A stretch of 64,000 nt of DNA from Isoperla grammatica (taxonomy: Eukaryota > Arthropoda > Insecta > Plecoptera > Perlodidae): NCBI GenBank assembly GCA_945910005.1, contig OX246746.1:21713095-21777094 (forward strand), read 5' to 3'. Below the pieces are notes generated by a model that was not told the DNA's origin, made no database searches, and saw nothing but the letters and a program-made list of their open reading frames with translations. The position numbers were made by a program, and so were the translations under genes. Below, piece after piece: positions 40,763-52,452 of this stretch; position 1 is the stretch's first letter, and each line of letters begins with the position of its first letter.

Positions 40763-40911
40763 TTAAACGTAAAAAACTTCCCCCACAGAATTTTCAGTTG
40801 TATCAGGTGAAGCTTTGAAGTAATCTTGAACCTTTACAAATTTGGGACCACCAAAATAGTCCATTACGCAGATCTGTTCAATTTTCAGTTTGGCCAAATA
40901 CCAACTGTGAT
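40763..40911 (-). CDS. CREG1: CREG last coding exon
   Basis: Residues 187-235: HSWYLAKLKIEQICVMDYFG, then PKFVKVQDYF and a short divergent tail ending VFYV. TAA at 40763-40765. A candidate AATAAA lies very close, at 40740-40745. Confidence 0.94.
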
Positions 40912-43900
40912 CTGAAAAACATGCACACCTTATTAGTAGGTATATTGGCCAGATAGAGATAGACTAGGGTAGTTAATTTCTTCCATCTCTAGTGGCTTAT
41001 AGTAAAATGCTCTGATGGATGGAACCAAGGGGCTAAGCTAATACACGAGACATGCAAGATCTCATGGGTTCTGTGACAATGAAATTTGTCTCTTGTCAAC
41101 TTAGCAAATCTTAAACACCTTCACATTGTAGAACAACTTGGTTCCACAATGAAAATGTATGCTTTTTGACTCACAGTCACAAATCATTCAAATGTGTTTG
41201 GAATTTCTTACAACATCATTTGATGTAATTGTCTTAATAATTCTATAGAAATATATTTTTGCCAACTCTGAGGTAGTAAAGTTAAATATTGTGATGATGA
41301 AGATGACCCAATTGATGATTAAAATATATCAAATTAATATATATATACTTAAATGAGATAGTCTTAGCTGAAATTTAATATGCAATGTAGCCTGAACAAT
41401 AAAAAATACATTAAAATAATCTTATCTAGCTGATGAATAATGGAAACTTGAGAGTTGAAAATTAACATTGAAAATACAATTGACCAGTTTCCTTAACAGC
41501 GCTGCGGCAAGTTTTGGAAGCTCGCATATGACATAGATAACATTGAAGACATAGGCGAAAACCACTTATCTCGCTCTAGCTACAAAAATAATATTTTTAG
41601 CGGGAGACTTATTTGAAATTATTTATGGGACCTACAATTCTGCATATTTTAAAAGTATGAAAAATCTACATGCAGCGATGAGGGAGTTATTGATAGTAAA
41701 TGTCAAATGATCTTCTTGCGTGTGGCTGCTACAGGAATCTCGTCTCTAAGGCGTGACCTTCTGTCGTATGAGCAGGCTGGGCCGTCGCTGGTGCGCGTAA
41801 GGTCGACTAGCGAAATCCACATTTTAAACGAACAAGCCACGCCACGAAAACGTTGTACAAGTAGCAAATATGAAAGTAGAACCTATCAATACGCTCATTG
41901 GATCTGACAGATCGCCGAATGGTGTACATCACCAAGCAAGTGTATTTTTTTCTTACGGTTGATTTCTTAATATGACAAACTGGTAATATAGCACTGAATT
42001 TAACATTCTGTCTCGATATGTTTATCACTTATTTGTAAAATTCATTTTTTAACCAATATGTACTGTATAAATACCAGATGTTTGTGAGTTAAGTTTAAAA
42101 ATAATAAATAATTACACTTCATTTGTATATGATTTACAAATCCCAAACCTAAAATTGCACATTCAAGTCAACTTGATGTGCCGATCTGTCAGATCCAATG
42201 AGCGTGTTGATAGTTTCTACTTTCATATTTGCTACTTGTACAACGTTTTCGTGGCGCGGCTTGTTCGTTAAAATGTGGATCTTGCTAGTCGACCTTAAGC
42301 GCACCAGCGACGGCCCAGCCTGCTCATACGATAGAAGGTCACGCCTTAAAGACGAGATTCCTGCAGCATTCACACGCAAGAAGATCATTTACGATCAATA
42401 ACTCCCTCATCGCTGCATGTAGATTTTTCGTAATACTTTGAAAATATGCAGAATTGTAGGTCCCATAAATGATTTCAAATAAGAAATTTGACTTATTTGA
42501 AGTCAAATAAGTCAAATACTACTATTTGACTAAAATAAAAAAACTTTTGAATAAAATTTGACTAAAATAATTTTTTTAGTAGCTAGAGCGAGATAAGTGG
42601 TTTTTCGCCTATATCTTCAATGTTATCCATGTCATATGCGAGCTTCCAAAACTCGCCGTAGCGCTGTTACGGTACCTGGTCAATTGAATATAGGGTGTAA
42701 TGTAAATGTTTCAATGTCAACGTTCAACTCTCAATTTCATGTAAGGTGTTAGACTTAGATCTCATTCCCAACACACAACTATACCAGCCGATTGGCATCT
42801 ATCAACATCTAATCCGAGTTACTATTACATAAAAAATAATTAAAAACAAGGACACAAGTGAATAACTTTCTAAGCTTGTCAAATTAAACTTTGCTATCAT
42901 GGTCTACATGTTTGTAGATGCTCTGTACATTTTTTAAATCAAATACTATGTCCAGTTCTTTACTAACACCAGGCCAAATGAGTGGACTACTTACTGTATT
43001 TAGTAGCCTAATTACATTAAATTTAAACCATTTTATTTTACTATGAACCCTACATAACTTTAATAAGTTAGGCAGTTTACTCCATTTGCCAGAAGGAAGT
43101 AGGCTGTTTTCCTAAAATGATACAGCTTGGCATGGCCAATTTATGAATTATAATTGTAATGGCTCTAGGGGGGAGGGGGGGTTACCCTTATCCAAAATGG
43201 TTGTAAGACACAATGTGAATGGATCTCAGGTTCGCTTCTTACATCTAATTTATAACTTAACTACTGCACACATAAAATGTAACTGTTTATGTTATGAATA
43301 AATAAATAATAATAATAAATACAAAGATCAAATGAAACGAACTGTTCTATGCTAGGTAAACAGTAAACTACTTACCCTTGGGCCATGTTTTCATTATAGG
43401 ATGTCGGGTAAACAAGGCTTCTTTGGCAAACTCAGCTTCTGAAGTCCCATTCTTTACCTGTTTAACAAAACGTATTTGTTTTTATTCAATAACTACACTA
43501 CCATCACATAAATATGTTTGATGGCTTTATACAATGCCCACGACAGGTTAAGAAATCCAACCAAACAGAGACAAATATAAATAATATATATACATATATA
43601 CATACATACATATATATTTGGAGTCCAGATCATCTTTGATGTTGATTTTGTATGTAATTTTGTGTAGGCCTATGTAGTGCCACACTCAACAATTAGCTTT
43701 TAAGGTGTTACATTGACGATTGGAATGTATCAACTTATTACTAATTTTAGGAATAAATAAGAGTCTTTCCTCCACCTTTGTTGGGTGATCAAGGCCACGT
43801 CAGGCCGAAACTGTCTCGACGTTTTGTGTATACATCTTTGTGTTTCTATCGACTCCGAAGGCCGCAACTACTACAAGGTAAGCTGTTGGTTTCAAACAAA

Positions 43901-46900
43901 TATGGCTCTGTACATCTAGTCCTAGAATGCTGGCTAAACAAATGCAATTTGCATATCCCAACTAGACATGCTATAATTCCTTGAAAGTAAGTCAATGAAC
44001 AATTGAAGAATAAAGCTTGATTTTGATTCTTTATTGACATATCGAGTTCACTGCCAACTTCCAATTATGTATAGGTCTCTTAAAACAACTTCGGTAATGC
44101 TTTCGTCATCAATCAATGACGTGTTCACGGGCTCGGCCAACCCGAGCAGGTATCTGAATTAGCCACGGTCGCTGGTTGGCTGCCGCTCACCCACCCGTGA
44201 CGGAAGCATTACCGAAGATGTTGTACGACGAGTATATCAATATACTTTTCTTTACTAGAACGTAAAGCAGGCATACACTGTAAAATGTACCACAAGGGGG
44301 TGAATAAAACAACATGAAGCAAAACAAAAGTCGTTGAGTTTCACCAGAATGAGCACATTTTCCACATACATATAAATCTTAAGTGTGATGCTGATACTAA
44401 ACTAAAAAGTATAAAATTGCTGCTACATTGTACTAATTCAAACACTGAAATAATTTTGCTTACACTTCCAACAATAAAATTATAAAATGTAAAGAAAGTG
44501 AAATAAAAGAATTTGTGAGAAATTGGTTATCATCATCGTACTTAGGCCTGCAGGGCGATTCTCTAAGATGCACGGTAAATTTAACTTTAACAACACTTGT
44601 TTTAAACTTACCACACGATAAGCTACCGCGTGATTCCCAACTACCATTTCATAACGGTCGATAACCGTATCGAAAGGACGTAGCCGTTGCAGCAAAGCAA
44701 CGCCTGTTATATATTAGTTTGTGAATGTTTTCGAGACGGCTGTGTATACTATAGAAAGTTAACCAATGACAAAGCGTAAATAAATGGAACGTTTGCCATT
44801 GGGTTCGTTTGATTTACGGACACCTTAGCTGCACTTTTTGCAATTATTGCAGCATTAGATTCGTTTGATTTACCGTCATCTTTTGTACTTTTTGCCATAT
44901 ATCCCATGAAATAACACGGAGTGAGTGCAAAAAGTACAAAAGGTGTAACCAAATCAAACGAGCCTAGTGCTTGAACTTAGAACTAGGCCTAAAAAAACTA
45001 GGGTTCTAGGCCTACTCTACTTGACGTGATGGCACGGCCAAACTACAAAAGTAGGGTTATGATAATAAAATTACTTCTAGACTTTTGTTACAAAACTACA
45101 AATTATATTTTCTTACTTACATATCTATTTTTGAATATTAATATCGTACATTTGTATCGATACACACAACAAATTTCTATAATCAATTAGTTCAAAAGCT
45201 GAAGTGAACATGAGACGGCTTGAAAAGTCCGCCATGTTTTCTTATCGCACGTCTAAAGTCAGGGGTATGGAGTGCGCTACTTTTAACGTAGGTGGTAATG
45301 GTCTTTGTCGATAAAACACGGTAGAGAATCGCTAACTCAATGCGGTATGGCTCGTAACGTCCAAAACGGGCGTTAAATTTACCATGGACCTTAGAGAATC
45401 GCCCTGCTGGTCTACAGGTCTAATTTGGCACATTTATATTTTTTATGTAGGTCTATACATCTGTATGAATTAGAGGTGGTCGCGTGAGTAATCTTTTACT
45501 CACGTCACATCACGTCACGTTTATTAATTTTTCCACTCATCGACGACTATTTTCTGTTGAATCACCCTCATCACAACCACGTTGTATTTGGTAGGCCTGC
45601 CGGTAAGTCAATCACGCACAAATCATAATGTGCCTACGCACTCACGTTAATTATTTAGTTCAACTGCCCCACCTCTTTGGATCTTTGATCTTTTTTTTAT
45701 GTGAGTGGGGGGAGGGGGATGTATTTTCTATAAAGCAGTGCGAGCTGAGCTCTGTAAGTGGTCAGCTACTCTCTGTAGCCTGCATCAACTAGATTGAGAG
45801 CAGTTAAGGAGCTGAGAGGGGCAAAGTCCGACCAACCCCTTGACAGCAATAGTCACGTACAATCACGCATGTCACGATTCACACACGACTCATTTACTGT
45901 CACGCATCCTTACGGCACGTGAACGAGGTATGCACAAGCTCGGTAAAAGTCGTGAATCTTGTCACGCGACCACCTACTATGAATGAGTTTCATTCAGGAT
46001 AACAGTTACATTTATGGTTATTCGGTTCTAAATAAATCTAAAAATAATTATCAGATCTCTGGGAAGGGTTTTTTAAACTCGAAGGTAGAGTTTAAACGTT
46101 AAGAGTTTTAAACGAAAAATAAATGTAGAATTGGATTTTCTTTGTATTGTTAAGCAGAAAGTCAGAATATCGACTATGGACTGGTTGGTAGGCCTAGCCT
46201 ATATATTATTTCTCAAGTCGGCTCAAACTCAAAGCACTTCCCTATTCTCACTATGCAGCTGCCGTCTTTCTTGGTTTGTTACTGTCATCAGCCACTATGC
46301 ACAGTACTGGTATACCCTCTTTTAAGGACAAATAGTAATTTTATTAGACAGAATAATTTTAAAAAAATCACATTTCACTTTTAAAATACTTTTCAACTGG
46401 GGGGAGGGGGGTTAAATACTAAGGATTTTAAATGCTTATTTCCTTAGATCATTATAATTGTTATAATTTTCTTTTTTTTTCTAGACCTACCTCTCAAATA
46501 ATGACATGCAGATCTACCTCTACTTCTCATACACTTAACAATAAAAATAAAGTGGAGATGATAAGAAACTATGTGACACAATCACGTGATTATATCAAAC
46601 TATATCAATTCTTTAGCCTACCGTTATCATCTTCCCAGTTAAGATGACATGTGCACATCTAGGGTCTTCTGGATCAAAGTCTTGTTGTTTACAGTAATCA
46701 CCTTGTGCTAAGGTCATTGACAGGGAACACCGACTATCTCTCTGGAAATAAAATATAATGTTATTACCTTGCTGGTACCACCTTAAATCATGAATCGAAT
46801 ACATTTTTGGCACACATCAGATTATAAAATATGTATTGGAACAAAAGGTTTACTAACAATACAAATTCAATTGCAATTATGGATGTCAATACCCGGAAAG

Positions 46901-49900
46901 TTTTGTAAGCAGGTAATTTTACTATTGAATTTTTAGCGATAACTAGGGAAGTTAAAAGAAAATTAAACTAAAGTAAAACGTAGACTAACTAAAATGAATA
47001 AGACTGATAGGAAGTCCAATAACAAAGAAATTGTTTTTTCTGTGATGTTCATTGTTAATTTTTTTATACCTAAACTACTCAAGAGGCCTATAGGCTTTAA
47101 GTCTTCCTTCTGGCATCAGTCATCAGCAGAAATCAGATGAGAATTGCGTGTGTTTGAATCAAGCGCTCGTGATGAGCTGAGCTCCGAACTGCAGTCAGTG
47201 TTCGCCTAGCACAAACACCGCGACATGCATTATTGTTATTGATAGCGGATGACTTCCATCGCCTGATAAGTTATCTCAGACGATTTCAGGACTAATAATG
47301 GGCTCATTATGAACGGCAAAGCGTCCCTGCAAAAACCATGCGGAAATTAACATGTTTTAGTTAGGTATATTTTGAAAAGGTTACACAATATTGAAAAAAG
47401 TTACCAATGTCAAGAATGTATGTAGTTTACTATGAACTAAAAACTGCATTAACAAAATTTCAAATATTGCAATCATTATTGTTATTATTAGAGAAATTCT
47501 TTAATTGGCTTTCTTAAATACAACCACAATGATTGCAAGATTTGAAATTTTGTTAAGCCAGTTTTTAGTTACATTAGTAAAAGTTTACTAGGCACCTTCC
47601 TGACATTTGTCACCTTTTCAATATTGTGCAGTGTTCTCAAAATATAACTAAAAAATTCTTGTTTGGCATGCTTATTTTCTCTCTCATAGTGTAGTCTCCA
47701 ATAGGTTTGGTTGTTTTACAAGCGTCGTGTAGTGTTACGTGTAGGTGAGTGTAGGCCAATTGTAGGTTTCTACACTTGATTTTGCAATGCCAACGCGTCA
47801 CCCAGAATAAGAAAAAGCTTTTTGCCTACAAGTTACACTGTAACGTTTTACACTGACCTACTTACGTTTGAGGTTATGGTGTGCATGCTCACATTATTTC
47901 CGTATAATATAGTGCCAAAGAAGCGTAATATACATATAATATCAGTTTTAAATACATTAATTTATTATGAAAGTGCTACGGTTTTACCATCGGTGGAAAT
48001 AGAATGCGTTTTCCATAATTAGTGATCTCCTTATTTTGAACTCACACAATTGTTTGGTGCCTTTTTATTACACTACACTAGCTACATGAGCCGAAAAGCA
48101 GTTGTAGAAAGTGGTACACAAAGTGTAACACTGAGGTAAAACAAACGCCTTACACTTAGCTATACTTAATACCCAAATGCCTTTTACAGAGATTGAGCCA
48201 ACACTAGTGTAAAGTGTATGTTAGTGTCTGTAAAACAAACAAACCTAATAAGTGTAATGTATTTCGCCTAATCAATCTTCACTTATTACATCGTTCTATC
48301 TGCATATTAGCTGCGAACTTGCCTACCTACCAAGCGGTGCCTGTTCTTGCTTCCCCCAGTGAATGTGCCACACAGGCTACCTCACAGTTGGTGCCCTGTT
48401 GAGCGTGTGTGTATTTTCGAGGATCTTGTGCAGTGGTTGTTTGCTTGCGGAACCTATTCCCTTGGGCCACGTCTGCACGTCCGGCGGTTTTCTACGCGGT
48501 CCGCCACTATGGCGGACGGCCAATGAACAGGCTATACGGCTGCTGAAGCTGGTCCGCCATGGCGGACAAGAAACTAGCTGCCGGTGGACGGCCAATGAAC
48601 AATAGGCTACACGACCACCGCAAACTTTCAAGACTTGGGGTCCAGGCGGACGTATAGCCTACTGTTCATTGGCCGTCCACCACCTGGCGTACATATAGCC
48701 TACAAATAGTTGGCCGTCCGCGTAGAAAAAACTGCCGGACGTATAGGCTTCTATTTCTTGGCCGTCCGCCTTGGTGGACGTATAGAAAATCCGATTCCCT
48801 TACGCTGTGTTTAAAATTACGATGATTTGTTTAGCTGTCGCTAAGTATTATGTATTATTTAAATTATATTAGTACTATAGCGAACCGGGAATGAAAACGA
48901 CTACGAGAACGGTAAACATTGAGGTACTGAACAACAAGTAGGCCACACCTGGGCTGGGCAATATGCCTACTGGTGTAGGCCTATGCCAATCAAGCTAGAA
49001 GCGAACTTGGATGTCAACTCCCGGGAAAGTCCCGAGAACGAGAAAAGACAAGACTAGGCTAGGCCTTGGTCATTTTTCATGGAAATGAGGGAGGTATTGT
49101 GCTCGACAACATACTTAAACACAAGATTTACTGTCTCGTCTTCTTGTTCCAATTTCCAGCTAATTTTGTAGGCCTCCTAGGCCTAGCCATTGGGTTTGCA
49201 TAGACTGCTTGTTCCTACCTAGCCCACACCTCAGCTTTGTGCTTCATGCACCCATACTAGCCTAATACAAAAACAACCCAGCCTACCTACACTGACAAAA
49301 AAGATAGACCTAGGCCTAGGTAGGCCTAGCCTAAAGTATTTTCCAGTATAAGAAACGTAGCGCACCTCAAGCGCATTCAAAGACCGAGAGTTGACATGTT
49401 ATTAGCCTCGCCTTTGTGGACACGCCAATCACTGATGCATCGACTGTCACAACACAGCCAATTTGTCTCAGCAACTTGGGTTCAGTTCGCTGCTGTATTT
49501 ACGACAGACAGGAGCTACCGTGCGATACGGGTTGTGTACGCTTTTGGTTACCTTGTTGTGTTCTGTGTAACGCTGTATTTTAATAATGATCTGTAAATTT
49601 CTCATGTAAGCCTACCCATAGTTATATATTATTGTTATCATGTAGTCATTAGTGATAAGTGCTTAATAATCGTGGTGTTGAGCACAACACTGCAAGTATT
49701 AGCAAAACATGGCGTAATTTTCGCACACCCTATACAATATGTTACAAGTTTAGGCTATTAGAAAATGATGTCGCACCCGTCCGGGATGGGTCGACGTACT
49801 TGTAAGCCATCTACCGCATGTGGCTATGACTGACGCATGGCCAACCCCCACAGACCATCAATGGCTTTGAAATCTGCATTTGCCGCTACGTTTCTTATAC

Positions 49901-50288
49901 TGGAAAATAGTTTAGTCATGTTAGTACTTACCAAGAGATCTTGTGTAGTCATTTCTATAGGCGTTATATAGAGATATGGAGTGCCAGAGCTATTGTTCAC
50001 TAATCCATCACTAATAGATAGTGTATTTGCGAATGGGAAGCCTTTCACTTTAGGCATGGATGAAATAGTAGCAACAGAGGCCCAGTCAGAGTTATGGACT
50101 ATGTATCTTGCCATTTGGGCAGCTTGGTCCGGCTTTGGTGGCCCATTTTTGTTTTCTTTCAATTTGAAAATATCAACATCTCTGTTTTCGAACGTACCTT
50201 CTTGATACACTTTCTTCGATGCAGTAGGACTAGGCCTAGACGATAACAATAACAAACATCCCAAGCCTAATAAAAAGTGTGGCAGCAT
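40763..50288 (-). CDS. CREG1: CREG, cellular repressor of E1A-stimulated genes family, 4 coding exons
   Basis: Exons 49932-50288, 46622-46741, 43376-43457 and 40763-40911 join in phase to 708 nt (235 aa plus stop; the human protein is 220 aa). Family blocks: HNSDWASVATIS and FANTLSISDG in exon 1, SLSMTLAQGDYCKQQDFDP in exon 2, FTRHPIMKTWP in exon 3, WYLAKLKIEQICVMDYFGG in exon 4. The N terminus MLPHFLLGLGCLLLLSS is a signal peptide, so the protein enters the secretory/endolysosomal path; NSS, NGT and NSV are possible N-glycosylation sites. The fold is a flavin-oxidoreductase-like split barrel without enzyme activity, a dimeric glycoprotein linked to growth control and lysosomal function. The start ATG is at 50286-50288. 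The symbol denotes the family; CREG1 versus CREG2 is not resolved. Confidence 0.95.
41477..42686. mobile_element. Foldback element with ~0.45-kb inverted arms in CREG intron 3
   Basis: Arms at about 41477-41925 and 42175-42686 are inverted copies (GCTCGCATATGACAT, ATCTCGCTCTAGCTAC, CTCGTCTCTAAGGCGTGACC and matching complements). CAATTG stands at both ends; being palindromic it may be part of the arms or a target duplication. A 42480-42560 cluster of TTTGACTAAAATAA/TTGACTTATTTGAAGTCAA words interrupts the right arm. No protein is encoded. Confidence 0.85.
43376..43457 (-). CDS. CREG1: CREG coding exon 3
   Basis: Residues 160-186 plus one base: VKNGTSEAEFAKEALFTRHP then IMKTWPK. Acceptor AAACAG, donor AAGG|GTAAGT. 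Confidence 0.93.
44085..44224. repeat. 140-bp MITE in CREG intron 2
   Basis: Terminal inverted repeats ACAACTTCGGTAATGCTTTC and GAAGCATTACCGAAGATGTTGT; GC-rich centre. Confidence 0.8.
44551..45406. mobile_element. DNA transposon/MITE with CAGGGCGATTCTCTAAG ends
   Basis: The ends are exact complements over 17 bp (CAGGGCGATTCTCTAAG and CTTAGAGAATCGCCCTG); further in, GTAAATTTAAC pairs with GTTAAATTTAC. CTG at 44548-44550 and 45407-45409 would be a 3-bp target duplication. Superfamily unassigned; no coding region. CREG intron 2. Confidence 0.82.
45471..45976. mobile_element. hAT MITE with CACGTCACG-type subterminal words
   Basis: Ends TAGAGGTGGTCGCGTGA and TCACGCGACCACCTA; target duplication GTATGAAT/CTATGAAT (7 of 8) at 45463-45470 and 45977-45984. 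Both ends repeat TCACG/CGTGA words. CREG intron 2. Confidence 0.85.
46622..46741 (-). CDS. CREG1: CREG coding exon 2
   Basis: Residues 120-159: RDSRCSLSMTLAQGDYCK then DPEDPRCAHVILTGKMIT. Acceptor TTTCCAG, donor ACG|GTAGGC. Confidence 0.95.
47355..47653. repeat. Inverted-repeat MITE-like unit in CREG intron 1
   Basis: TTTTAGTTAGGTATATTTTG pairs with CAAAATATAACTAAAA at the right; inner pairing includes AACAAAATTTCAAAT with ATTTGAAATTTTGTT. Confidence 0.75.
47704..48245. mobile_element. Inverted-repeat element with TA target site in CREG intron 1
   Basis: Ends GGTTTGGTTGTTTTACA and TGTAAAACAAACAAACC with TA at 47702-47703 and 48246-48247. Subterminal regions repeat GTGTA/TACAC words (GTGTAGTGTTACGTGTAGG; GTGTAAAGTGTATG). 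Confidence 0.7.
48475..48795. repeat. Cluster of GGACGGCCAATGAACA units in both orientations
   Basis: GGCCAATGAACA, its complement TGTTCATTGGCC and GGCGGACGTATAG/CTATACG words occur repeatedly within 320 bp, interleaved in both directions. CREG intron 1. Confidence 0.8.
49932..50288 (-). CDS. CREG1: CREG coding exon 1
   Basis: Residues 1-119: signal peptide, a polar linker (KKVYQEGTFENRDVDIFKL), then AAQMARYIVHNSDWASVAT and PYLYITPIEM. Donor TTG|GTAAGT. Confidence 0.95.
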
Positions 50289-52405
50289 TTTTGTTGGCTC
50301 TCCCAAGACGCTATTATCACGAATGCTTGAGTCTTCGTCTTCGTCTTTTGTTCACAATCTTCTTCTAGTGCGTATCAGTTGAATGCCTTGCTATCAGCTG
50401 ATTATGAGTGAATCAGCAATAATTACGCAGTGTAAATGTAATTGACCCAAGGTTAAAAACACAGTTCAATGTTTCAATGTTTTGAAAGCCTATATTTTTG
50501 GTTGTGAATGTTGGCAATACGCGGGGACGTGTGGTTAAGAAAGAATGTTGGCAACATTTTATAATAATTTGTCAACTGTCATGCAAAGTTCACCGTTTTG
50601 ATTACCTTTTTACTATTAATTTTACTTTTAAAAAAATTGATGCTGCTGACAGAAACTGTTTAAGGGTTTTTTAATGTCTAACTTTAAGGAAAAGCTAGAA
50701 GTAGTAGTAATTGTAGAGGTGTTATGATTTATCTTTCGATTTCATCTTGTACTCTGCAGACGCAAGCGGCCATGACAGTAATGGCCATGTAAACATAGTT
50801 GACCCTGTTTACATGGCGGACTGAGTCCGTGGTCCGGTACTGAGTACGGTACGGTCATTGGTACGGTGCAGGGCCATGTAAACACCTAAAAAGTGGCACC
50901 GAACCGGCTGGGTCCGGTCCGCCAAAAAAGCTAGACCGTACCGAAAGACCAACTCAGTCCTATCATGTAAACGGGTAGAACGTACTGACTGAAGGACTGG
51001 AACTTTGAACTAATGCTGTTTGTAGGTGAATAAGATGGAAAATGATTGTAGTTGCCATCAACAAAAATCAAGTAAAATATTTACAACAGCTTGGAAACTT
51101 TTGTTCGCCGGGATGCATCTTTAAATTAATTTTATATGGCAGAAGGAAAAAGTAGCGTTATGTACGACCAATGTGGCGCGAGACCGAAATCAAGTCGACG
51201 ACATTTCTTGATAGCTGGCGGAAAAGTCTTTGATTATAAATCCCCTTGTATTGTTAAACGTTTAACATTTGTAACGCTGAGTGGCTCGGTACAGGAAGAC
51301 CCGAAGTAAACCACATTACTAACATTCTGTTTTAACACAAGGAGTAGGATGCGTTATATTAGTTTTGGCCATCCTGAACCTATAAGGCCATTCATATAAT
51401 ACATTGAGTTGAGGTTGAATGGTCATTATGCGAAACATGGTTGTAGCGAGCTTTTCTTTCTTTCCGATTCTTTCTTTCTAGGAACCAAGTCAGATCCCTT
51501 TATGTTTGTGAGCAGATTGGGATGGATTTGTTCAGTTATTAGTGGACGACACGAAACACGTTATTAACACGTTATTGTCATGAATGTCTGGAGACATGAC
51601 ATAAAAGAAGGGTCTGAGGAGACAATTGGTTGTGTCCATAGCTCTTTGCTTGCGTTTAGACGAGGGATATACAAACTATCTATTATGATGATAACTCTCC
51701 TCCGTATTTTAACCGTGGTTGTCATTTGGACAAATCTAATTTGTATAGTTGTGATGTGTGATATGCCATTCTCACATTGGTACTCATAGTATAGGTACCT
51801 ACCATTACACAGGACGTTATAGTTTATAATAGGTTTACGCACGATTGTAAATTTATGATTTGTACTTAGCTTGTATTATTATAGAACTTGCAGTAACATA
51901 CAGTTTAAATGAAGTATTTGCTTAGAACAAACAATACAATAAATCAACTATGCATATTATTCGTAAAACTCAGTCTGACATTGTTTTACATTGGTATTGT
52001 TCCTTGTCTCGTTTCTTTAACTTCACGCCCCCACCTCTTATTATTGGGTTAGGTACTCTTTTCTGCTTTTGCCATACCCACAATCACCATTAGTCGTTAT
52101 CTAACTATAATAATTGATAACTGTGTACATATTATTGTCTACATAATATAATAACAAAATGTCAAAATACTATTTTAAGTTCCTTGTGTTGTTAGAAAAT
52201 GAGATCAGATTAATTCAATAATAATAATTGTTACTTGCATGACGTCGACCTGAGATTGTTAGATAGATGTGGTTGAGGGTTGGCAATATGCAAGACCACA
52301 AATTAGGCCGTGTTCACTGTATTTCATTACACCCCCTGTTGCATATTTTTATCCTCCCGGTAGCGAGGAGACTCCGGCCACTGTTCACTCAGCTCTCACA
52401 ATACC
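50289..52405. other. CREG 5' flank and gene-free stretch
   Basis: Immediately upstream of CREG (50289-50450) should hold its promoter; no TATA box was noted. 50782-50985 is a short repeat cluster with GGCCATGTAAACA/TGTTTACATGGC and GGTCCGGTAC words. No gene recognised. Confidence 0.5.
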
Positions 52406-52452
52406 CGACAACGTGTAACACTCAACAGGGGGTTGAGTGTTACACGTTGTCG
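52406..52452. repeat. Perfect 21-bp-arm hairpin
   Basis: CGACAACGTGTAACACTCAA followed by C pairs exactly with 52432-52452 across a 5-base loop AGGGG. Confidence 0.95.
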
